A stretch of 64,000 bases of DNA from Paenibacillus tyrphae (GTDB lineage Bacteria > Bacillota > Bacilli > Paenibacillales > NBRC-103111): the NCBI RefSeq assembly GCF_027925525.1, contig NZ_BSDJ01000001.1:310001-374000 (forward strand), given 5' to 3'. Positions 54,449 through 63,528 of the stretch are shown piece by piece. Each line of letters begins with the position of its first letter. The first letter of the stretch is position 1. Position numbers and translations under genes: made by a program. The notes under the pieces were generated by a model. It searched no databases, had not been told where the DNA came from, and worked only from the letters and a program-made list of their open reading frames with translations.

Positions 54449-55033
54449 ATGAAAATCTTGACCGTTGTATCGCACCCCAGGGTGAATTCCTTAACCTTTT
54501 CTGTTGCAGACAGGTTTCTACAGGGACTTGCTGAGGCGGGCCACGAAACGGAGATGCTGGACCTGCATCGCAGCGGCTTTAATCCCGTGTTGTGGGAAGC
54601 GGATGAACCCGATTGGTCGTCCGATCACAAGACCTATTCGCCTGAGGTTGAGGCCGAAATCGAACGAATGAAGAAGTACGATGCACTCGCCTATATTTTC
54701 CCGATCTGGTGGTTCAATCTGCCTGCTATGCTCAAGGGATATATCGACCGGGTATGGAATAATGGTTTTGCGTACGGGTCCAATAAATTGCATCATAAAA
54801 AAGTACTATGGCTTGGTTTGGCAGCGGCTCCGAAAGAACTCTTCGAGAAGAGACAATACGATAAGATGCTCTCCCAACATCTGAACATCGGAATCGCAAG
54901 TTACTGCGGAATCTCTAATAGCCAGGTTGAGATATTATACGACACCTTGGATTCAAGGCCGGAAATTTTTGAGAATCTCCTGATGCGAGCTTACCATCTG
55001 GGGCTCTATTATGACAACGATTCGAGGGTGTGA
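54449..55033 (+). CDS. NAD(P)H-dependent flavodoxin-fold oxidoreductase
   Basis: 194 aa of the NQO/MdaB/KefF type: VVSHPRVNSLTFSVADRFL, then the FMN/substrate motif FPIWWFNLPAMLKGYIDRVW. It probably reduces quinones or nitro compounds. I chose ATG at 54449 with GAAGGTGA. Probably repressed by the divergent HxlR protein. Confidence 0.92.
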   Translation: MKILTVVSHPRVNSLTFSVADRFLQGLAEAGHETEMLDLHRSGFNPVLWEADEPDWSSDHKTYSPEVEAEIERMKKYDALAYIFPIWWFNLPAMLKGYIDRVWNNGFAYGSNKLHHKKVLWLGLAAAPKELFEKRQYDKMLSQHLNIGIASYCGISNSQVEILYDTLDSRPEIFENLLMRAYHLGLYYDNDSRV

Positions 55034-55077
55034 CTTGCGTCTTTTCATGCACGCGCAGCAAAATCTGCTCAAACAGC

Positions 55078-55117
55078 AAAAAGGACACAGCCCGTTGAAG
55101 CGAGTTGTGTCCTTTTT
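55078..55117 (+). terminator. Terminator of the oxidoreductase gene
   Basis: AAAAAGGACACA pairs with TGTGTCCTTTTT. The right arm and following bases (GTCCTTTTTGTT) also begin the segment shared with 62889. Confidence 0.85.
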
Positions 55118-55361
55118 GTTGTTTATATAATGGCTTCGTTAATATGAATGAGTAACGAGGACATAAATACAATCAATAATATGGTGCTTCGCATCGTCAA
55201 ACTAAAAATGACTTCCCAACGAATCAATCCACGAAACAACCGTACAGAGCATTGAGGAAATTATACCTTTACTACACTCCGTGCAAAATATCGTATACAT
55301 AACCTATCATATCGCTACAAAGGAATCCGATCTCATGATTGATGATGATGGTTTTAGTCTG
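55108..55361 (+). pseudogene. Partial duplicate of the 62.9-63.8 kb region with internal deletion
   Basis: 55108-55211 matches 62889-62991 (including CTTTATATAATGGCTTCGTT-like and ACTAAAAATGAC). From about 55210 to 55361 it matches 63634-63786, the end of the small membrane protein gene. The XRE gene and the front of the small gene are missing, and a one-base loss at CAAAATATCG breaks the reading frame. It is non-functional. Confidence 0.8.
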
Positions 55362-55374
55362 CTTGTTGGTTCGC

Positions 55375-55408
55375 CCGGACTTACATCTTCTAGCCGATGT
55401 AAGTCCGG
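55375..55408. repeat. Perfect 13-bp hairpin
   Basis: CCGGACTTACATC and GATGTAAGTCCGG around an 8-base loop, directly after the duplicated segment. No T-run follows. The rest of the gap to 55710 shows no convincing gene. Confidence 0.65.
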
Positions 55409-55710
55409 TCAAGGGAGGGGCCAAGTTTTCATGTAGCTAGGGCAACTGCCGGCATACTGGCGATTGGAAATCGCATCAGCTGCCTCGATCCTTTTCGCAT
55501 TGGGGGGGAGAGCTGCTGGAAGAACCGTTGGTAGGCCTTGTCTACACGCTAAAGACCTGTATATAACTCTTACTATCGTCGCCATGTTCTATAATGCGTT
55601 GGCATTCGCTTGCTCTGTTCTGCGTTTGTACCAGACCTCACTCTACCAGCTTTGTTTATCCCCAGATAGCTTAACCTAAGGTTAATTTTCGTGTGATGCC
55701 CATTAAAATG

Positions 55711-56058
55711 TTAGATGGGCCTGTTTTTGGACAGATATTCTAACCATTTATCAACCTCGCTCTTTAGAAATAATCTTTTGCCCTTTAATTCAATATAGGG
55801 CAAGAACTGATAAGCATCCCTAAGCCCTGTTTGTTTTCTTGATGATTTGTCTTCCGATATTATTTTTTCGATGTCTTCATTCGTCACATGTAGGTATTGT
55901 ACAAGTTCTTCTTGAGTTAACAATTGCGTTCCGGTTTCAGAAGTCAGATTTCTTCCCGTAAAGTAAGGTTTATCTTGTAATTTAACCGTAATAATAATCG
56001 TACTGGCTAAAATAGAAAACAAAATGATCAAATTCCATACAAGACCTTTATTAGCCAT
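55711..56058 (-). CDS. Membrane-anchored protein with excisionase-like C-terminal domain
   Basis: 115 aa. Residues about 7-25 form one membrane segment (LVWNLIILFSILASTIIIT). The C-terminal 70 residues read like an excisionase/MerR-type helix-turn-helix (LTQEELVQYLHVTNEDIEKI, then LPYIELKGKRLFLKSEVDKW). A DNA-binding-like domain fused to a membrane anchor is unusual; it could be a membrane-tethered regulator or a protein-binding domain. ATG follows AGGAGG. It is divergent from the secreted unknown at 56153, about 95 bp away. Confidence 0.75.
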   Translation of the reverse strand: MANKGLVWNLIILFSILASTIIITVKLQDKPYFTGRNLTSETGTQLLTQEELVQYLHVTNEDIEKIISEDKSSRKQTGLRDAYQFLPYIELKGKRLFLKSEVDKWLEYLSKNRPI

Positions 56059-56152
56059 AATATTCCTCCTAAAGAAAATTTTATAAAATTTTTAAGTCAT
56101 TTATGATATTATGTTAATTGTACCATATTATTCCTTTAGGGAGGTAATCTAC

Positions 56153-56860
56153 TTGACTCCTAAGCGTATTCCTGCCGTTATCGCCACTTCTTTAGCAGTT
56201 CTAACACTCGCTGTTTCTCCTGTTGCTGCTCATCCAATTTTCGAAAAGGGGGCTGTGATAAGCTCGCAAGTTGCAAGCTCGGCTGCACCGGTTGTTGTAG
56301 GCAAACCCCAAGGTCAAGATAACGCTACCGTAAGATTTATTGATGAGGCATTAGCAAAGAAAGACTCAGACAGGATTACTCCACAAGGGAATATAACAGA
56401 GAGATATGCATACTCGACCTACTCAGTGCCGTATAAAACCGTTGAAGACGGTAATTTCAATGTAGGTCCAAGGGAACAAGATACATTCTTGTGCAGTGTT
56501 CCTAGAGGCGGTACTAATACAATTGCAAAAACGGTTGAGGTTAGTGCCAACCTCAAAATCCAATCTAGTGTTGATTTTGAACTTCAAAAAGTCATTAATA
56601 TCGCATGGACAAGTGAGGCAAGTGGCTCGTTCAAATACACATATTCAACAACAAAAGTATACACGGCTCCGGAATCTGTTCCTAACCATCGTGATTACTA
56701 CGGTGCTATTCAATATGACTTAGGATCAACGATTGTCAACAAAACCGATGTTTATCATGTATATAATGGGGACAGCTATATGTATGATACCTCCTATAAC
56801 AGTCAGCAAAAAGTTTACGCTAAAGTTCCAAAAGCAATTGAGTTCGCGCGAGATTTCTAA
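56153..56860 (+). CDS. Secreted protein of unknown function
   Basis: 235 aa. TTG at 56153 with AGGGAGG upstream gives a typical signal peptide (RIPAVIATSLAVLTLAVSPV, cleavage after AHP or nearby). The mature part is Ser/Thr/Tyr-rich with alternating beta pattern (VEVSANLKIQSSVDFELQ, ASGSFKYTYSTTKVYTA), which fits a beta-structured exported protein. No family recognised; a pore-forming or surface protein is possible but unproven. A strong terminator follows. Confidence 0.75.
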   Translation: MTPKRIPAVIATSLAVLTLAVSPVAAHPIFEKGAVISSQVASSAAPVVVGKPQGQDNATVRFIDEALAKKDSDRITPQGNITERYAYSTYSVPYKTVEDGNFNVGPREQDTFLCSVPRGGTNTIAKTVEVSANLKIQSSVDFELQKVINIAWTSEASGSFKYTYSTTKVYTAPESVPNHRDYYGAIQYDLGSTIVNKTDVYHVYNGDSYMYDTSYNSQQKVYAKVPKAIEFARDF

Positions 56861-56876
56861 ACCCATTAACCAAGAG

Positions 56877-56919
56877 GGTGTCCCAAAAGCCATGAAAATG
56901 GCTGAGGGACACCTTTTTT
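56877..56919 (+). terminator. Terminator of the secreted protein gene
   Basis: GGTGTCCC/GGGACACC with inner AGCCAT/ATGGCT, then six T. Confidence 0.9.
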
Positions 56920-56957
56920 GTATCAAAGAATGCAAAAAGAAACCGTTCCTTGTTAAA

Positions 56958-57535
56958 ATGGAGGTACCATTCAACCATTACAAAAGTAGACGATTTCTTT
57001 GTACATTCAATATACCATGGATCAATTTTGCTTGCCAATGGACTTAGAGGAGGACATCCCCAAAATCGCCTCGTTCGCGTTGTGAATGCCGCCGTGAATT
57101 GGCTTGACGACGCCATCTTCGACGCAGCTTACCCCAGAGGCGGGCGAGATAGTTATCATCCGAAAATGCTCACCAAAATTATCATTTATGCCTAACACGC
57201 AGTGCATTTACTCTCCCGCCAAATCACTAAGGCCGTCCGCGAGAATATCATGTTTATGTGAATCGCGGGCAGACAACATCCAGACTTTCGGACCATTAAC
57301 CGGTTTCGCTCCGAAGAAAGCATTATGCACCCTTCGAAACGACCTGCTCCCCCGCCTTCAAAAGCATGAAAGACACGAAGAAATTTTAGGGAATCGTAAC
57401 AGTTACAGTAAAACCGACAAAGACGCCACGTTCATGCGGATGAAAGAGGATTACATGCGAAACGGTCAGTTCAAGCCGGGTTACAATGTGCAGATTGGCT
57501 CTGAAAATCAATTCATCCTCGGCTACAGTGTGCCA
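56958..57535 (+). mobile_element. Degenerate IS1182-family transposase remnant
   Basis: In shifting frames the IS1182 transposase can be read: [38 protein letters not shown], then after a stop [14 protein letters not shown] and [13 protein letters not shown], then (after a loss) [18 protein letters not shown] and [19 protein letters not shown]. It has several stops, frameshifts and a deletion, so it is dead. Its last part is in frame with the following Rpn-type sequence. Confidence 0.85.
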
Positions 57536-58270
57536 CTGCCGCTGACGGAAATTGTTCTGCTTAATCCCTACACCGAAAAAGATGCCCCCCGGGATAAGCA
57601 GTCCATTCTGGATATTCGCGGCAAAACGGTAGAAGGCGAACTGATCAATGTAGAAATGCAGTTGTTCAATAAGTACGATACCGAGATGCAAACGCTGTTT
57701 TATTGGCGTAAGCTTTATAGTGGGCAATTGCAAGATGGGCAATCCTACAAAATGCTAAAAAAATGTGTTGCCATCAACATTCTCAATTATTCGTTCCTGC
57801 CCAACCGGCAATATCATAGTGTATTCCATCTTCGGGAAGAGCGCAGGGGCATTCCGCTGGTTGATGATATTGAACTACACTTTCTAGAGTTGCCAAAACT
57901 AGATGACCATGCCGTTCCCGTAGAGAGCGGAGGCCTGGTGAACTGGCTGCTATTTCTGAAAGGTGCCGATAAATCCAATTGGGAGGTGCTGACGATGAAC
58001 GAACCTGTATTGAAGAAAGCCATGGATACATTGGAGTTTCTTAGTCAGGATGCAGAAACCCGCCGATTGTATGAGGATAGACAAAAGTTCCTTCATGACG
58101 AAGCTTCGATAATCGAAGGGGCATTGGCCGAAGGAGAAGCCCGCGGCGAACGAAAGAAAGCTCTTGAAATGGCTAAAGAGCTTCTGGCACATGGTGTGGA
58201 AATTTCTATTATCGCTAAAGCTTCGGGACTGCCTGAGTCTGAAATACTGGCTATGAAGGAAAGAACTTAA
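57536..58270 (+). pseudogene. Rpn/PD-(D/E)XK nuclease-family protein, N-terminus replaced by IS sequence
   Basis: About 244 residues of a PD-(D/E)XK family transposase-like (Rpn) protein: [36 protein letters not shown] (the nuclease Asp and Glu-x-Gln), [17 protein letters not shown], and the C-terminal charged coil and [20 protein letters not shown]. The normal first 35-45 residues are missing; the open frame instead continues upstream into the IS1182 remnant (open from 57104). A fusion protein starting at an internal ATG, for example MRMKEDYM, could be made, but it is more likely a relic. Confidence 0.8.
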
Positions 58271-58477
58271 ATATTTGAACTAAGAAAAGAGCCATCAAGA
58301 GGGCTCAAATGAGATTCGAAAATCTACCTCAGCAAGTAATAGTTTAATTTTAAGTGAAAATTAAATACATTATAAGGCCATCCTACTTGAGAATGGCCTT
58401 ATAGTTTTGTATAAGGAACCTAATTATTAATTTATCAGGGCATACACCCGGTGCATGAATTGCTGGGTTATCGGAAG

Positions 58478-59542
58478 TTAATTTTCTTCTTCGCCTTCTT
58501 TTTTTTCGCTTGTTATTGCAATCTCATTTTTAGTATTTTTATTGTTTTCAATAGTTGCTGGGTTTATATTTATGTTATTTAATTTCTTAAATGCGTTTGC
58601 AACTTCGGTTGATAATTTAAATAAATCTGAGTTTATGTTTAGAGAATTCATGGAAATTATTGATTGTGATAATGCCTTTGTGATTTTGGTTGTATCAAAA
58701 TTATCAATGAAAATTTTATTTAATGACTTATTAATTCTTTCCTTATCTTGTTTATCAAGCTTTGATTTATTAATCTCTTCTTTTAGTTCTCTTATTATCA
58801 TGTCTTTTTCTTCAATTTGTTGATTTCTCAGATCCAACTCTTGTTTTAATATTTTTATAAATGACCCCATCTGATCGGCACTACCTGCTAAACTATTAAA
58901 TACCACTAAATAACCTGCTAAAATTGGGTTATCTATATCATAAGGATAACGAATCTTATGGTCTATTTCACTCCATGCCTCTTCAAATAAAGTTCTAACT
59001 TGGATTTCTACAATCATTTTAGAATCCTTAGTATATGGAAACTCTATTAAATAATGAACTGAGCGATAACCATATTGATGTTCTTTTATCTCACAACCGT
59101 TTTCAAGATAAACTTCTTCGTTATCTCCTCTGCGTATGTTTGCTGTGGGTTTCTCGACCGTACTCCAAGTACTAAGAATTTTATTGTGAATTTCTAACCA
59201 GTCATCTTTATATAGATGAAGTACACGAACTCCAATTAAGTCTGTAATTTTTTCAGTATAATTCTCTAAAGATATCTCTGACTCAGGCTTACTTAAAGAT
59301 TTTCGTATTATCTTCTCCATTAAGTGTTCAGGATCTTTTATTCTCTTTCTTATTGAATGTACATTTTCAAGTTCAGATAATGTTTCAAAAATATAATTTG
59401 AAATATTAACCTGTATTCTATAATTTTTTAAATGATCGTCATATATTTTTAAAAGTTCAGCCCATTTTAAATTGGTACGAGAGAATTCTCCCTCAGTGAT
59501 GTTATAATTATTGAGAAATTGATCTTTTTTTGGTTTACTCAT
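58478..59542 (-). CDS. RelA/SpoT-domain protein with coiled-coil tail
   Basis: 354 aa. Residues about 40-215 form a RelA/SpoT nucleotidyltransferase domain: ITDLIGVRVLHLYKDDWLEI, YGYRSVHYLIEFP, and IVEIQVRTLFEEAWSEIDHK, so the synthetase core is conserved. There is no HD hydrolase domain. The C-terminal 130 residues are a long coiled coil (KDMIIRELKEEINKSKLDK) and a low-complexity tail. This is not the housekeeping Rel. It could be a small alarmone synthetase or a toxSAS/CapRel-like toxin. The AT-rich setting with other accessory genes favours a defence role (inference). ATG follows AGGGGGAG. Confidence 0.85.
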   Translation of the reverse strand: MSKPKKDQFLNNYNITEGEFSRTNLKWAELLKIYDDHLKNYRIQVNISNYIFETLSELENVHSIRKRIKDPEHLMEKIIRKSLSKPESEISLENYTEKITDLIGVRVLHLYKDDWLEIHNKILSTWSTVEKPTANIRRGDNEEVYLENGCEIKEHQYGYRSVHYLIEFPYTKDSKMIVEIQVRTLFEEAWSEIDHKIRYPYDIDNPILAGYLVVFNSLAGSADQMGSFIKILKQELDLRNQQIEEKDMIIRELKEEINKSKLDKQDKERINKSLNKIFIDNFDTTKITKALSQSIISMNSLNINSDLFKLSTEVANAFKKLNNININPATIENNKNTKNEIAITSEKKEGEEEN

Positions 59543-59762
59543 CTATTCTCCCCCTATTAAATTAATTTCCGAATAACGTATTATTTGCGAAAGACACTTA
59601 CACAAAAAATAATAAATATTTCTTAGACAGAAATTACTTTTACCACAATCATACCATGAATTTGGAAAACCGCGGTAATTAGTCACGTAATCTCTATAGT
59701 AACTTCCTCCACCACTTCTACATGTCTTTGTTCCTCGACATACGATTTTTCGCCGTTACTTA

Positions 59763-59826
59763 TGATATGGTTCTACATATCATTTCAAAGGCGAAACTTC
59801 GTGCGCCGCGCGCCGAAATTTCGCCT
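59763..59826. repeat. Hairpins in a gene-free stretch
   Basis: TGATAT/ATATCA (59763-59782) and AGGCGAAA/TTTCGCCT (59789-59796, 59819-59826) with a GC-rich centre. They lie in the 59543-60051 gap, where I see no gene. Confidence 0.5.
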
Positions 59827-60051
59827 CATTTGTGTCCCCCTCAGTAAAGGCGCCTTTATTCACGGAAAGGAGTTCGGTGCAGCGAACCGTGGCAATGCAA
59901 ACCACAATTCGTCGACGGGTGATGCTGAGGGAGTTTGTGGATGTAACATAATCTTTTGTTATTATTTTGAAGGTGTGCATGGTTTCACGCTTACTTTGCT
60001 CTTGAGCATGAAAGAAAATACATTTTCATTACATAAATGAGATCATGATAT

Positions 60052-60294
60052 TTAAAAAAACTGCTCATAAACTTCATCTGTTAGTTGGACATTTTGAGAC
60101 TTTAATTCAATAATAAGAACCGGAAGTAATTGATCTTCATTTTGGCAATAAACAAATTTGTCTAGCCTTCCTCGTGCATTTTCTAAAAAGTAAGATACGG
60201 GGACTTCCAATTCTATCATTTCAATCGGTACTTGCAATTCCTCTTGAAGGAACTGCACAAACTGCTTTTGCACTATATCCTCCGGAAGTATCAA
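60052..60294 (-). pseudogene. Fragment of an HsdR-like (type I restriction) N-terminal nuclease domain
   Basis: 80 residues: EDIVQKQFVQFLQEELQ, ARGRLDKFVYCQNEDQLL, PVLIIELKSQNVQLTDEVYE. The Asp...Glu-x-Lys spacing (RLDKFVY, IELKSQ) is that of the PD-(D/E)XK nuclease at the start of type I R subunits and related accessory proteins. The start would be TTG, and the frame stops right after the nuclease core, so it is a remnant or a mini-domain. Confidence 0.55.
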
Positions 60295-60353
60295 AACGTC
60301 GTGAAGACGTTACCGAGGAACTGACATAATTAATTTAAAATAGTACGTAAATA

Positions 60354-60386
60354 AACCCCTGTCCATTATTTGCATGGACAAGGGTT
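60354..60386. terminator. Hairpin AACCC(C)TGTCCAT/ATGGACA(A)GGGTT
   Basis: Good stem with one internal mismatch in the 60295-60518 gap; no clear T-run. Confidence 0.5.
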
Positions 60387-60518
60387 CAAACAACTGAGCA
60401 GTGGTCAGGAATACCTCTCAAACTTATTATTAAATTCGCAGAAATTTCAACTCTCCCAAAAAAGTAGACAATTATTCATCAATGTGTGGCTATCCCCTTC
60501 TGATAAAACCACTTACAT

Positions 60519-61043
60519 TTAAATCTTCATATTTAGAAATAATTCCAAAATCTCTATGTCCCGTGAAAAACTTTCTGCTATGCTCTTATCCATATTTTCA
60601 TATTCATCTAAATAATCTATCACGCCTTCAAAAATCCCTATTCTTAGCATTACTGACATATCCCCGAACGAATCGGTATCTTCCATTTTTGATCTTCTTA
60701 ACTTTTCCAATTCCAATTTCCTTTCAATCATCTCCCTAAACCCTTTTAATGATTTCTGCCCTCCGTAGACAAACTCCCTTCTAATATCTATATTTTCTAA
60801 TTGCTTTTTATATTCATTAACAGTTTCATTCCGCATCTGCTCTGCTCGATCATATCTTCTCTGATCGGGGCCAAAGCGAAATTGAGTTCTCCATGCAACA
60901 AATGTTTTCTTTGGCACTCCTAATTCTTCAGATCCCTCCCATGGATCTAAACCTCTTTCTACACATAGTTCATACATTACTTCTTTCAAAGATTTGCCGT
61001 ATTTGGTCTCTATGAGCTCTTTGTATTCTTTATTTGTCATCAT
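60519..61043 (-). CDS. Hypothetical protein with N-terminal helix-turn-helix-like region
   Basis: 174 aa. The N-terminal 60 residues may form a helix-turn-helix (YGKSLKEVMYELCVERGL, ELGVPKKTFVAWRTQF). The rest is charged helices (LENIDIRREFVYGGQKSL). No family recognised. GGGAG precedes ATG-ATG. The AT-rich composition matches the surrounding island. The 61044-61392 gap shows no convincing gene. Confidence 0.65.
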   Translation of the reverse strand: MMTNKEYKELIETKYGKSLKEVMYELCVERGLDPWEGSEELGVPKKTFVAWRTQFRFGPDQRRYDRAEQMRNETVNEYKKQLENIDIRREFVYGGQKSLKGFREMIERKLELEKLRRSKMEDTDSFGDMSVMLRIGIFEGVIDYLDEYENMDKSIAESFSRDIEILELFLNMKI

Positions 61044-61392
61044 TTGATTCTCCCAGTAGTTTGTACTATTATAACATTCTTGTCTTCATGAACCCGAGAA
61101 CCTCAAGGCAGCTTTAGTTGTCGGCCGCGACGCTGTAAGTGCCCCAGGTCTTCCATATAATGAGACAGTAAGCATGATTAATTTATCAATGTATATGGTA
61201 TATGCAATTTTGCAGAGCAAAGTTAGACTCTTTATCACTTTTAGCAACGATTCGAGTATCAAGTCATCAAATAATCTGATTCTGCAATCGGACACGATCA
61301 CTGTTTGCCACCACGAACTCTCGGTCACTCTTTAAGGTTCAAAGCCTTTGAAATACCTGAGCTGCTAATAGCCTTGAATACTTTGATAATAA

Positions 61393-62379
61393 TTAATTTT
61401 TTTCTAATGAATACTTAAAATTTAGCTCATGCATATTTAGTTTGGAGAGTTGCTGTAATGTCGCGATTAATACTGATTGAGCCATTAAGATAACATCATT
61501 AGTTTCTTTTGTAAATTTTTCAAAATCGTCACTTGCATCAAAATGATGGTATTTGCCAGGAAAATTTAAACCTCCATGTATAAACTTTGATCTATAATCA
61601 TACATACTTTTGAATAATTTCTTATATTCATTTTGGACACCTAAAAAAACCTGTGATTTTTCCAGCAATTGTTCTTTAATTCCATTATTACTCGAACAAT
61701 AAAGTGCTTCTAAGGCTATCATTGTAAAAAATAAATCTATTCCTTGAGTAGATTCACCACTAGTACCAAACAGATATGTAAGTGCTGAAAGTGCCCTTTC
61801 AACAGGGGTACCACCCACCCCATCTAGAAAACCATCTTTTTCTGTAATCCAGTTCTAAACAGTGTTGATTTCTAGGTTTTCGAGAATTGGCCATCTTGTT
61901 TTCTGTGTAAATAAAAACACTGAATAGAAATCACTGATCATCATCTGTGTTTTATCATATAATTGATCGTCAATAAAAATGAGTCCTTGATCAACTTGGA
62001 AAGAACCAACTCGGGCAATGTTTATACTAATTATGAAGTCATAAATCCGTTTAACAAAATAATCAACCGAAATTTTACTCCAGAAATGAATGGAAGGGAC
62101 ATTCCATTCTATTCCTTCAATCGGTTTATCAATAATCCCCAATTCAGTATACGCTGAAATAATAATTCTTTTTCGAACAGATTTCTTCAACAAATTCCTT
62201 CTCTCATCATTGTCATTCAATATCTTAAACTTTACTTTAACTTCATTTATCTTCAATTCATCCACCACTAATGGAAATAAAAAAGTTGTAGATACTAGCT
62301 CATCAATAGCTTGATTAATGATTTCATCGAATTCCTTATCAATTGGAAATGATGAAAAAAATTGGGAGTATAACTTCAA
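61393..62379 (-). pseudogene. HEPN-domain (ApeA-like) protein interrupted by one in-frame TAG
   Basis: Two frames, 61855-62379 and 61393-61818, are in the same phase and separated only by TAG (61855-61857) after ENLEINTV. Read through, they make a 328-aa protein with no other damage. The C-terminal part is HEPN-like (IDLFFTMIALEALYCSSN, and the R-x4-H motif in YDYRSKFIHGG). The N-terminal part is unknown. HEPN proteins are often RNases in phage defence or toxin systems. A GTG at 61818 could restart translation of the HEPN part alone, but the simplest reading is a fresh nonsense mutation. The start codon is TTG at 62379 with a weak ribosome site. Confidence 0.7.
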
Positions 62380-62683
62380 CTTTTTGATTTATAGTTTGCA
62401 TAAAAGTTACTTTCACCTCGTTGTTAAACTCTTACAGGTAGTTTTTGCTTAAACTCATATTTACGAATTTCTCTAAAGGGAAGGCGAAAAAAGACGTATA
62501 GATTTACATTAAATTTACTAATAAAAAACGAACTTTAGAGATATTTCTCAGTAATACAAATACGATAATGTTTCCCATTTTCGTAGGTATGGGCTTGCTT
62601 TATAGTAATTATCATTTAATACGTAGGTAAGGAACAGGGGGAATATATGACGAGACGATCTGTTTCACTAAATTTCGCCTCAC

Positions 62684-62896
62684 CTATGATACGGTTCCCC
62701 TGCATAATCTTAAATGCGCAATAACCTTTTGTGCCAGAGGCTGGTTAAACCATGGAATTTTCAGAAACTCCTTATAAAAACAAATACCCACCAAATCCTT
62801 CACTTCGTACTCATTGGATTTTGTCATCAGTATTTTGATCTCTATGTAATCTTTAAAAATAAACTCAATAAATCCAGCACCCGATCGCGTCCTTTT
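62684..62896 (-). pseudogene. Possible C-terminal gene fragment, unrecognised
   Basis: A frame of about 70 codons without a good start reads GFIEFIFKDYIEIKILMTKS, then EVKDLVGICFYKEFLKIPWF and NQPLAQKVIAHLRL. It looks protein-like (regular hydrophobic pattern), so it may be the tail of a deleted gene. The rest of the 62380-63042 gap holds the repeated segment and a hairpin. Confidence 0.35.
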
Positions 62897-62991
62897 TGTT
62901 CTTTATATAATGGCTTCGTTAATATAAATGAATGGTGAGGACATAAATCCAGTAAAAATATGTTGCTTTGCGTCACCAAACTAAAAATGAC
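62889..62991. repeat. Segment also present at 55108-55211
   Basis: Starts GTCCTTTTTGTT and ends ACTAAAAATGAC; about 80-85 percent identical by eye to the 55.1 kb copy. Confidence 0.75.
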
Positions 62992-63038
62992 ATCATGTAT
63001 CCACCTTCTCTGAAGCCGAGTCGATCATGATGTCATTT
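62985..63038 (-). terminator. Perfect 13-bp hairpin downstream of the XRE gene
   Basis: AAATGACATCATG and CATGATGTCATTT, a 28-base loop. On the minus strand it follows the XRE stop within a few bases. A related, decayed sequence lies at about 46613-46665. Confidence 0.6.
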
Positions 63039-63042
63039 ATCT

Positions 63043-63390
63043 TCAATTTTTAGCATCTTTACTTCGCTTTTCCTTGAGCAATCTATACATTTCCAGACTA
63101 TCCTTCAAATGCCCGGCTTCATCTGCGGTCAGCTCTTCCGGTTCCCCGTCAATTATCAGTCGGTTTATCTTTTTCTTGTCCCCGGGTTCATTCAAACTTC
63201 CTACCAAAAGCCAATCAATCGACACGCCATACAATTGCGCAAGCTTCTGCAGCACTTCGTTATCGGGTTGCGATCTATCATTTTCATACTTGGATATTGT
63301 GGTAAAATCGATCCCGATTCTTTGGGATACTTGCTCCTGTGTCATCTGCTTTCGATTTCTGGATTGTTTTAACCGCTCTCCGAAAGTCAT
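63043..63390 (-). CDS. XRE-family repressor
   Basis: 115 aa. Phage-repressor-like helix-turn-helix: TFGERLKQSRNRKQMTQEQV, RIGIDFTTISKYENDRSQP, LQKLAQLYGVSIDWLL. A C-terminal charged region of 45 residues has no enzyme domain. I chose ATG at 63390 with GAGGTGGGG upstream. A perfect palindrome lies 15 bases upstream, and a small membrane protein gene is divergent, so the repressor probably controls both. Confidence 0.9.
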   Translation of the reverse strand: MTFGERLKQSRNRKQMTQEQVSQRIGIDFTTISKYENDRSQPDNEVLQKLAQLYGVSIDWLLVGSLNEPGDKKKINRLIIDGEPEELTADEAGHLKDSLEMYRLLKEKRSKDAKN

Positions 63391-63404
63391 CGGCCCCACC
63401 TCTG

Positions 63405-63429
63405 AGTTCAAGTATACGAAACTTGAACT
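63405..63429. promoter_or_regulatory. Palindromic operator of the XRE repressor
   Basis: AGTTCAAG-TATACGAAA-CTTGAACT, perfect 8-bp arms with a 9-bp centre, between the XRE start and the divergent small gene. Confidence 0.78.
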
Positions 63430-63528
63430 TTCTTCAAAATGAATTTGACGAAAATTCAATTATTATTTATAATATTGAAGTATCGTCAAGTTTTGTATGC
63501 CTTAAAAAATTGTATTGGAGATGGTACT

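Noticed and set aside
55464-55679. 71-codon plus-strand frame after the decayed duplicate
   Set aside because: No ribosome site or family; the region seems to be debris.
61086-61328. 80-codon frame (minus), and an open plus frame over the same bases
   Set aside because: No ribosome site, odd composition and no recognisable motif on either strand.
62684-62896. Considered as a full gene
   Set aside because: No start or ribosome site; listed only as a low-confidence fragment.
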